A stretch of 13,968 nt of DNA. Origin: JAKBCQ01 sp021807585 (GTDB taxonomy: Bacteria > Planctomycetota > Planctomycetia > Isosphaerales > Isosphaeraceae). This document shows positions 7,724-13,968 of the stretch, one piece after another (within the stretch, counting starts at the first letter, position 1; each line of letters opens with the position of its first letter). Location of the stretch: assembly GCA_027325115.1 (NCBI GenBank), contig DAHWFG010000383.1, positions 1 through 13,968 of the forward strand, read 5' to 3'. The notes beneath the pieces were generated by a model. The model saw nothing but the letters and a program-made list of their open reading frames with translations, ran no database searches and was not told the origin of the DNA. A program made the translations under genes and the position numbers.

Positions 7724-10700
7724 TCAGGTCGCGACTTCGTCCGACGCGTGTTCAAGTATCGATTGCGCCCGAGCCTCGGGCGCTTCATTCGTCAACGAAT
7801 CGATCGCGACCGATCCTGAAGGCGCGATCGCGGCGGGTTCGCCCGCGGCCGAATCGCCGGCGCGGCCTTCATGATTCGCGTTCGATTCGGCCCCCCCCGA
7901 TTCGATTTCTCGCTCGCTCGCATGAGATCCCTCGGCGCGGTTCGATGCCGAAGAATCCGCGCCCGACTCCGGCGGAGACGACGTCGCCGCGGACGCTTTC
8001 TCGACCTCGGATTCGGTCGGCTCCTCGGTTCGCGCTTGCCAAAGCTGCTTCAATTGCCCGAACGAGCGTAGCGGAACATCGCCCGCAAGCGCCTCTTTGG
8101 AAAGCGGTTTGGGAGGAACGCTCGGTTTCGGAGGCCGCGGAACGGGTCGAGGTTGCGGCTGAGCCGCACCTCCGGTCGCACCGCCTCTTTGATAGCGCGA
8201 GCCGCCTCGATCGGAACCCCCTTGACCGGGCCCCCCCGTACGATAACCGGGTCCGCCCGGCGGTCGACCCCCTCCCGGTCGACCTTGGCCCCCTCCGCCC
8301 CCTCCCCCTTCGGGGCCGCGGCCGGGAGGCCTCGATTCGGGCCGACGTTGCTCGCCCCCCGCCGCGACGGGTTGCGGACGACCTGAACGTCCCGTCTGGG
8401 CGTTCGCGGCGTTCTCGCCGCCGGGACCTCCAGGCGCCGTCGCCGCGGGAGCGCGATCGCGACCTCGACCCGGTCGACCCGCGTCCTGACGTCCCCCTTG
8501 AGCCCCCTCGCCGCCGCGACGGTCGCCCCCCTGACCTTGCCGCCGATTCTCCTCGGCCGAACCCCGCGGCCCGCCCCGAAAACGCTGCGTCCCGGGCTTC
8601 ACCATCGTCAGCGAAACCCGCTTCCGTTCGTGATCAACCGTCATCACCCACACCGTCACCACGTCTCCCACGCTGATGATCTCGTGAGGATTCTTAATAT
8701 ACCGATTTGCCAATTTACTGATATGAACAAGCCCCGAATCTTTGAGGCCGATGTCGACGAACGCGCCGAAATCGACGACGTTGAGCACGGTTCCCTTTAG
8801 TTCCATCCCCTCGACGAGGTCCTCGAGCTTGAGGACGCCTCGTTTGAAGATCGGCTGGGGGAGATCCTCTCGAGGGTCGCGGTCGGGCCTGGCGAGCGCA
8901 TCGACGATATCACGCAACGTCGGCTCGCCGACCGCCAGCTCTTTGGCGAGAGCCGGGAAATCGAGCTCCGAGAACTTGCCGCGAAGCTCGGCGAGCCGAT
9001 CTTTGTCCGCGACGACGTCCGGGACGCACCCGAGCCGCTCCAAAAGACGCTCGGCCACTCCGTAACTCTCGGGGTGAATCCACGTTCGGTCAAACGGATT
9101 GCCGCCGTCGCGAATCTTGAGAAATCCCGCGGCCTGCGTATACGTCGCGGGACCAATCCCCTCGATCGCCAGCATCTGATCGCGACTCGCATACGCGCCC
9201 GTCGCCGTCCGATGCTCAACCATCCGCCGCGCCGTCGCCTGATTCAACCCCGAAACATACCGCAACAAAGATACGCTCGCGGTGTTCAAATTCACACCCA
9301 CAAAATTGACGCAGCTCTCGATCACCGAATCGAGCGTCTCTTTTAAATGTTTTGGATTGACATCATGCTGATATAAGCCAACGCCAATACTTTGGGGCTC
9401 GATCTTGACGAGCTCGGCGAGAGGATCGAGCAGCCGCCTGCCGATCGAAACGACTCCGCGTGCGGTCGCGTCGAGATCGGGGAACTCCTCGCGACCGACG
9501 ACGCTCGCCGAATAAACGCTTGCGCCGGCCTCGTTGACGATCACATAAGCCAGCTTCGCCAGGAGGGGGTCGGCGGGGTGAGCGGCGGGAGGAGGTGGAG
9601 GCGGAGGAGGCGTTTTCACCTTGGGAGGTCTCGGCGCGTGCGAAGTCGATTTCGGCTGCGCGGGAGCAGCCGATTCCTTCGATTCGGTCGATCCCTGAGC
9701 GGATCCGCCCGTCGAAGGTGAAGGCTCGACCGAGGCGGCCTCAGCGACCGCCCCCTCGCTCGGCGCGACGACTTCGGGCGAAACCGCGGCATGCTCGCCC
9801 CCTCCGCTCGCCTCCTGCTCATCTCCCAGTGCAACCACCGCGGCGGGCTCGGTCGCGGCGGCTTCCATTGAGCACATTTCATCCGCGGCGGCTTCGACCG
9901 GATTCGCCTCGGCGTGCTCGTGTGAACCGTTCTCTGTGGATTGGGAGGCGTTCAACCCCTCGACCGCCGAATCGCTCGAAACCGGCAAAACCTCATCCGA
10001 ACCCGAACCGCCAGAAACCGGAGGGATCTCTTCCAAACCCTCCGAAACACGCTGAGACTCGTCGACGACACCCTCGGTCGCGTGCGAAGCTTCGGGCGAT
10101 TCGTGAGCCGCCTCAAACAAAGCCGCCGCCGCGATCGCGGCCGCGGGGACGTCAAAAACCGGAGCTTGAACGCCGGGCGACGAAGCCGCAACATGAGCCT
10201 CCGAAGCCGAACTTACCGCCGGCTCGACCGCCGACGGATACGGCGTCGCGGGGTTCTGATGAAAATGTGTTCCTTCAGCGATGATCTCGGCGACGAGTTC
10301 CTCGGTTTCCCGGCACGCGGTTCCGTTGCCGATCGCGACGACCGAGACCGAGTGCTTGCCGATCAGGTCTTTGAGCATCACTTTGGCGTCATGTCGTCGA
10401 TTTTGCGGCGCGTGGGGATAGACGACCGCGTGTTCGAGCGGATTCCCCTGACCGTCGATCACAGCGACCTTGCAGCCCGTCCGTTGACCAGGGTCGATCG
10501 CCAAAATCGTTTGAGGAGTGATCGGCGGCTGGAGCAACAACCCGCGCAGATTGCACGCGAAAACGTCGACCGCGTGCCGCTCCGCGACCTCCGTCAGGTC
10601 GCGCCGAATTTCCCGCTCCAACCCCGGTAAAAGCAGCCGATCAATCGCGTCCGAAGCGACCTTCCGGAGAAATTCGCCGTGGGGATGCTCGTTAACTTTT

Positions 10701-11476
10701 ATAAGCGTGAGCACGCATTGCTCGATTTGTTCGCGCGGCGCCTCGATCTTAACCTTGAGAGGCCCTTCTTTTTCGCCGCGATTGATCGCCATGACGCGAT
10801 GCGGCGGAATGTGCGAAACGGGCTCGGAATGCTGGAAATAATCGCGGTAATCGAGCCCCTGACCGTCGGGGAGCTTCTCGGATTTGGAGGTCGTCAGCTT
10901 GCCGCCGCGCCAGCAGAGCCGCCGAACCTCTTCACGAATCAACGCGGTTTCGTGGACGACCTCGGCGAGAATATCGCCCGCACCCGCAAGAACCTTCTCA
11001 ACCGAATCGAGCTGCTTCTCAACGTTGACGTAAGGCTCGGCCGCGGCGTTCAGATCCGCGACCGAAGGATCCCCCGCCATGATCGCCGTCGCCAACGGCT
11101 CGAGCCCGCGATCCCGAGCGTCCGAGGCGCGCGTTCGCTTCCGCGGCTTGTAGGGTAAATAAAGATCCTCGAGCCGCTTCGGATTCTCCGCGTTGCGGAT
11201 CGCCAAAGCCAACTCTTCCGTCAGCTTCCCCTGAGCCTCGATCGATTTGAGGATCGTCTGCTTCCGCTCGATCAGCTCGCGAACACGCTTCACCCGCCCT
11301 TGAATCTCACGGATCGCAACCTCGTTGAGATTGCCCGTTCGTTCCTTGCGATAGCGAGTGATGAAGGGAATCGTGTTCCCTTCGTCAAGCATGCCGACGA
11401 CGTTCTCCACCTGGACTCGCCGAATTTGTAAATCCTGCGCGATCCGCCCCAGGTCGAGCTGCACCGATATTTCCAT
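7724..11476 (-). CDS. tex: Tex-family RNA-binding/transcription accessory protein, greatly enlarged
   Basis: This 1250-residue protein has the whole Tex core plus two large additions. Starting at the ATG at 11476 gives the usual Tex N-terminus (ISVQLDLGRIAQDLQI); the open frame extends upstream to a TTG that is the -35 box. The Tex N-terminal region (about 1-320) includes NTIPFITRYRKERTG. The YqgF/RNase H-like domain begins at ILAIDPGQRTGCKVAVID (Asp328) and GNGTACRETE (383-392). It is then interrupted by about 240 residues rich in Ala, Glu, Ser and Pro (about 403-640, including eight prolines at 623-630) before resuming at YVIVNEAGASVYSAS (644-658). The helix-hairpin-helix region (about 729-790) and S1 domain (892-960) look normal. 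A tail of about 290 residues follows: Gly/Arg/Pro-rich, a short conserved-looking PLRSFGQLKQLWQAR (1135-1149), then Ser/Glu/Ala-rich. Tex proteins bind nucleic acids and affect transcription; the role of the additions is unknown. Confidence 0.95.
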   Translation of the reverse strand: MEISVQLDLGRIAQDLQIRRVQVENVVGMLDEGNTIPFITRYRKERTGNLNEVAIREIQGRVKRVRELIERKQTILKSIEAQGKLTEELALAIRNAENPKRLEDLYLPYKPRKRTRASDARDRGLEPLATAIMAGDPSVADLNAAAEPYVNVEKQLDSVEKVLAGAGDILAEVVHETALIREEVRRLCWRGGKLTTSKSEKLPDGQGLDYRDYFQHSEPVSHIPPHRVMAINRGEKEGPLKVKIEAPREQIEQCVLTLIKVNEHPHGEFLRKVASDAIDRLLLPGLEREIRRDLTEVAERHAVDVFACNLRGLLLQPPITPQTILAIDPGQRTGCKVAVIDGQGNPLEHAVVYPHAPQNRRHDAKVMLKDLIGKHSVSVVAIGNGTACRETEELVAEIIAEGTHFHQNPATPYPSAVEPAVSSASEAHVAASSPGVQAPVFDVPAAAIAAAALFEAAHESPEASHATEGVVDESQRVSEGLEEIPPVSGGSGSDEVLPVSSDSAVEGLNASQSTENGSHEHAEANPVEAAADEMCSMEAAATEPAAVVALGDEQEASGGGEHAAVSPEVVAPSEGAVAEAASVEPSPSTGGSAQGSTESKESAAPAQPKSTSHAPRPPKVKTPPPPPPPPAAHPADPLLAKLAYVIVNEAGASVYSASVVGREEFPDLDATARGVVSIGRRLLDPLAELVKIEPQSIGVGLYQHDVNPKHLKETLDSVIESCVNFVGVNLNTASVSLLRYVSGLNQATARRMVEHRTATGAYASRDQMLAIEGIGPATYTQAAGFLKIRDGGNPFDRTWIHPESYGVAERLLERLGCVPDVVADKDRLAELRGKFSELDFPALAKELAVGEPTLRDIVDALARPDRDPREDLPQPIFKRGVLKLEDLVEGMELKGTVLNVVDFGAFVDIGLKDSGLVHISKLANRYIKNPHEIISVGDVVTVWVMTVDHERKRVSLTMVKPGTQRFRGGPRGSAEENRRQGQGGDRRGGEGAQGGRQDAGRPGRGRDRAPAATAPGGPGGENAANAQTGRSGRPQPVAAGGEQRRPESRPPGRGPEGGGGGGGQGRPGGGRPPGGPGYRTGGPGQGGSDRGGSRYQRGGATGGAAQPQPRPVPRPPKPSVPPKPLSKEALAGDVPLRSFGQLKQLWQARTEEPTESEVEKASAATSSPPESGADSSASNRAEGSHASEREIESGGAESNANHEGRAGDSAAGEPAAIAPSGSVAIDSLTNEAPEARAQSILEHASDEVAT
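8268..8308 (-). other. G-rich tract in the tex coding strand (possible G-quadruplex)
   Basis: Read on the minus strand, runs of five Gs lie at 8308-8304, 8302-8298, 8293-8289 and 8272-8268, with a run of three at 8276-8274. Three of the runs are separated by only one and four bases. The tract encodes the poly-Gly part of the Tex tail. It could fold as a G-quadruplex in the mRNA or non-template DNA, but the third loop is about 12 bases. Confidence 0.4.
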
Positions 11477-11597
11477 GAAAACACTCGCTGAATATAACGT
11501 CTTCACGCCCGAGCTACGACCGAGCGGATTTCCCGAGATCGTGGATGGATTCGCGAAATCGGCGCGAAAGTTCCCTAATCTAAGTTTTGAAGCCGCT

Positions 11598-11626
11598 AAT
11601 CTAGGGGAACGCTCGGCCGATGTCAA
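11598..11626 (-). promoter_or_regulatory. Sigma-70-like promoter of tex
   Basis: On the minus strand a perfect TTGACA (11626-11621) is followed after 17 bp by TAGATT (11603-11598; four of six to consensus). The start of transcription would be near 11590, giving a leader of about 115 bases before the ATG at 11476. TAGATTAG occurs again about 20 bases further on, so a second -10-like box is present. This placement supports 11476 as the translation start. Confidence 0.5.
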
Positions 11627-12056
11627 TCAAGTGGAACCGACTCGACCGAAAATCGGCGTTTCCTCGCAGATCCCACCGATCCATGCGAACTCGGCGCAAC
11701 GCCAAGCCGGGCTCAAAACCAACGCAGCCGGCTCCTCATCGCCGCACCAAGCGGTTTCCAAACGACCTGGAAATGACACGACGCCGTCGAGCCAAATCCG
11801 AAAACTCGTCACCAAACTCCCCCCTCATGCCCCTCGCGACCCTCGACGATCAGCAAGCGTATCTCCCACAACAATTCGTAACCGTCGATCACGCGATCGA
11901 TCGGAGCAATTGGATGCTCCCAAAGATCACGCCGCGAGCCCGTGACGACCAGCAGGCCCGGCGCGCAATCTCAGCTCATGCGTACACAAACGACGATCGC
12001 GCGAGCGTCGAAGCCGCGAGCCCGAGACAACTTATTTTGCAATAATACTATTTTTA
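11627..12056. other. 430-bp gap without a convincing gene
   Basis: Open frames exist on both strands, but their predicted products (Arg/Ser/Pro-rich on the plus strand) have no recognisable motif, ribosome binding site or family resemblance. Visible structure is limited to a small hairpin, GGAGCA (11903-11908) with TGCTCC (11915-11920), lacking a T-run. There is also a 12-bp direct repeat, GCCGCGAGCCCG, at 11931-11942 and 12013-12024. CGATCG occurs here too, so that bias is not only a matter of codon use. Confidence 0.45.
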
Positions 12057-12571
12057 TCATTTCACATCTTCGGTTTTCTTATAGAGTTTGGCGTAGTATT
12101 GCGCAAGGGCTTTGTCCACGGATTGAGGACCCTCGACGTCCTCGTTCAGCGCGTATCCGCAATAACTAATCAGTAAATACGCGCCTTCAAGTCTTGGTTC
12201 TTTTTCCACGCATTCGTTCAATACGTCGAGAGCCTCTTTGTAACGTTCAAGCCCCATATAGTTCGACGCCCGGGTAAAGATCGGGAAGATAATCCGTTTG
12301 ATCAAGTGAGATCGCTTTTTTATAGTAATCTTCGGCCTTATCGTATTGTTGCTTGTATGTATAGCACAATCCGAGGTTGCTGTATGTTCTGGACATGTTC
12401 GGGTCGACCGCGATCGATCGATTGAACGTTTCGATCGCGTCGTCGATCTTGCCCGCGGCGATTTCAGCCGTCCCTTTGGCCAATAATTCGACCGCGGTCT
12501 CTCCGTAAAGATTTGAGCCGAAAAGAAAAGGGAAGAAAAAGACCGGGAGAAATCGTCGAGAACGAAGTCAC
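12057..12571 (-). pseudogene. Frameshifted gene for a TPR-repeat protein with probable signal peptide
   Basis: Two reading frames together make one TPR protein. The first gives a hydrophobic segment FLPVFFFPFLFGSNLYGETA, then AKGTAEIAAGKIDDAIETF and TYSNLGLCYTYKQQYDKAED, up to LDQTDYLPDLYP. The match then jumps to another frame at ASNYMGLERYKEALDVLNEC and runs to the TGA at 12057-12059. The switch falls at the CCCGGG at 12269-12274; removing one base there joins the TPR units smoothly. The 5' end is also damaged. In the TPR frame a stop lies only five codons before the hydrophobic segment, with no start codon between. A GTG at 12571 would fit only if one base were removed in the first few codons. 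An internal TTG at 12483 is the only simple start. The gene lies about 50 bases after the Hint gene, same strand. It may be a true pseudogene or an assembly with indel errors. Confidence 0.65.
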
Positions 12572-12621
12572 GATTCAAGTTCCAATCGGTTGAAAGAGGC
12601 GTTCTCAACGATTCAACGGCC

Positions 12622-13968
12622 TCATCGCGAATCAACCGCGACACGATCAAACGGTTTCTCGACCCTTGGAGCGTAATCGTTATCGTGCACAAGAGCCGCC
12701 GATTTTCCGACGAAATAATCGTGATTCTCGGCGACGACGAGGTTAAAAACGGGCTGAACGGCACGATGTTCGATCGATTTGACGACGAGAACCATGTCCA
12801 ACGCCCTAATTCGATCGCCGGGATGCAAGTCTCGAGCGGGCGCCCAGCCCTTGCCCGCGATCCAGAAACGATGGATTTCGGTCGAGGTGATTGTGTCGAT
12901 TCCAAGATCGATCGCGACGGTCGGCTGAGGCGTATTTTGAATCGATTCCACCACCGGACGGAAAAGCAATTCTCCGGTCTCGGTGTTTTGGCTCAAAACA
13001 AGATCTCCCGGAATCAACGCTTCAATCGGTCTATAACCTGTGATCGTCTTGACCGGCGTTCCTTTGGAGAAACAAGATAACGTCAGCAATTTATGGTACG
13101 AAGGTTCAAATACCAACGGAATATACTGATTAAATACGGGCTTGATCTCCGGCGGGCGGGTTTGCGATTTAGGTGCCGAGCATACGTAATTTTTGAACCA
13201 GGCGATCCATTCACTTTTGTTCGAACCATAATTGAACCCGGATATATCTTGAAGATGATCGACGATCCTTGAATTATGGCGATGATGAGACGAATTGTGT
13301 CGAATTAACGACGACACGTCGCGCATAAATATCAGATATTGATATGCGTTTGAAAGATTATACTGGTCGATGTTGGAGTAGAAATTCCTTCCAAAAAAAC
13401 TCCATGTGAAATAAGTCATGGGATTTCCCAAAATATCGTTTTCCGGAGCGAAAAGTAACGGACCGAATTTAGTGAAATCATATGGTATATACGAAACATC
13501 ATGTGAAGTGTGCGTAGCGCGCGTAGCGGGATCAAAGGGATTGATTCCCTGGTGAATCATCCTTATAATCATTCGCTTCGTTTCGACGTTCAGGTCGGGT
13601 CCGGGTTGATAATAGCGATGAAGATAGAATTCTCCGAAATCGGCGACCAATTCGCCTGGTTCCCCCGTTCTGGACGACATTTTACTCGTAAATTTCACTT
13701 CTTGAACGATCAGCGAGATTAATAATGGAACGTAATCGGTCGGTTTTCTTGTTTTGAGGACTTCGGACGCGGCTTTTGCGATCGATTCCGACGCTCCGAA
13801 AGGAATCATGAGAGCGATCGAGCGAGTCGAATCGACCGTGTCGATCTTTTTCAAAATCTTGATCGCCTGGCGTTGACACTCCGCGTCGCCCGCGATCAAG
13901 ATCCGGCGAATGGAAGGGACCGCTCGCGGATCATCAACCGACGAAAGGTATAAAAGCGCACGATCTCG
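12622..13968 (-). CDS. HEAT-repeat protein with C-terminal Hint (intein-like) domain (5' end outside window)
   Basis: The frame is open through the right edge, so about 448 C-terminal residues are visible; the TTG at 13899 is not a real start. The first part (RDRALLYLSSVDDPRAVPSI and following) reads as HEAT-like helical repeats. A less conserved, His/Asn/Tyr-rich middle ends with a W-x-x-W segment (SEWIAWFKNYV). From 13074 down to 12679 lies a Hint domain. It begins at the catalytic Cys in LSCFSKGTPVKT, with IEALIPGDLVLS, the block-B-like TSTEIHRFW (His at 12873-12871) and FNLVVAENHDYFVG, and it ends at ALVHDN. Only 18 residues follow. The domain matches polymorphic-toxin-type Hint domains that I recall from planctomycetal proteins of similar layout, but no toxin domain is attached. 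Base composition is much more AT-rich than tex (20 G/C of 60 in 13381-13440). Function is unknown; self-cleavage is predicted from the motifs only. Confidence 0.8.
   Translation of the reverse strand, partial: RDRALLYLSSVDDPRAVPSIRRILIAGDAECQRQAIKILKKIDTVDSTRSIALMIPFGASESIAKAASEVLKTRKPTDYVPLLISLIVQEVKFTSKMSSRTGEPGELVADFGEFYLHRYYQPGPDLNVETKRMIIRMIHQGINPFDPATRATHTSHDVSYIPYDFTKFGPLLFAPENDILGNPMTYFTWSFFGRNFYSNIDQYNLSNAYQYLIFMRDVSSLIRHNSSHHRHNSRIVDHLQDISGFNYGSNKSEWIAWFKNYVCSAPKSQTRPPEIKPVFNQYIPLVFEPSYHKLLTLSCFSKGTPVKTITGYRPIEALIPGDLVLSQNTETGELLFRPVVESIQNTPQPTVAIDLGIDTITSTEIHRFWIAGKGWAPARDLHPGDRIRALDMVLVVKSIEHRAVQPVFNLVVAENHDYFVGKSAALVHDNDYAPRVEKPFDRVAVDSR

Noticed and set aside
7639..8676. Long open frame (345 codons) on the plus strand opposite the end of tex
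   Set aside because: Its Arg/Pro/Ser-rich product is the complement of the Gly/Arg-rich Tex tail. There is no ribosome binding site or family match.
11477..11626. 50-codon N-terminal extension of Tex from a TTG
   Set aside because: That TTG is part of the TTGACA -35 box. The residues are not Tex-like, and the family N-terminus begins at the ATG at 11476.
11903..11920. Hairpin GGAGCA / TGCTCC as terminator of the TPR gene
   Set aside because: Six-base arms, no T-run on either strand, and about 140 bases from the stop codon.
12484..12905. The upstream part of the long minus-strand frame ending at 12057 as a separate protein
   Set aside because: Upstream of about 12270 this frame is Ser/Arg-rich with no motif, and it overlaps the Hint domain in another frame. 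Only its last 70 or so codons are real, as the continuation of the frameshifted TPR gene.

Overview
The window looks like chromosomal DNA from a planctomycete, probably a relative of the Isosphaeraceae. This is an inference from gene content. It carries a PSCyt1/PSCyt2/PSD1 secreted cytochrome paired with a DUF1501 Tat-exported protein, an FHA-linked Ser/Thr kinase, and a HEAT-Hint protein of a kind I associate with this phylum. GC is fairly high in most genes (36 of 60 bases in 2041-2100) and falls sharply in the right-hand gene (20 of 60 in 13381-13440). The palindrome CGATCG is very frequent throughout.

Layout, left to right. 1-799 (+) is the 3' end of a large gene ending in a beta-helix-like domain. 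800-1366 is a non-coding, repeat-rich gap. It holds a degenerate 19-bp tandem repeat running into a 22-bp inverted-repeat element, then a 14-bp palindrome and a candidate promoter. 1367-5593 (+) is a two-gene unit: the PSD1-type c-type cytochrome and its DUF1501 partner, which has a strong ribosome binding site and a twin-arginine signal. These two families are usually found together and are presumed to act at or beyond the membrane on an unknown substrate.

The rest of the window is read from the minus strand. 7450-6170 encodes an FHA / Cys4 / Ser-Thr kinase, followed five bases later by a small TPR protein gene (6143-5610) that converges on the DUF1501 gene. 11476-7724 encodes a greatly enlarged Tex protein (1250 residues; ordinary Tex is roughly 720-800). 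About 240 low-complexity residues are inserted within the YqgF/RNase H-like domain, and about 290 residues of Gly/Arg/Pro- and Ser/Glu-rich tail follow the S1 domain. A good sigma-70-like promoter lies upstream of it.

11627-12056 has no convincing gene. 13968-12622 is the 3' part of a HEAT-repeat protein ending in a Hint autoprocessing domain with almost nothing after the presumed cleavage site. Just downstream lies a TPR gene (12571-12057) with a clear internal frameshift and no usable start codon in its frame. The Hint protein and its frameshifted TPR neighbour, the oversized Tex, and the repeats at 846-1063 are the least ordinary parts of the window. No RNA genes, transposase genes or CRISPR arrays were seen.
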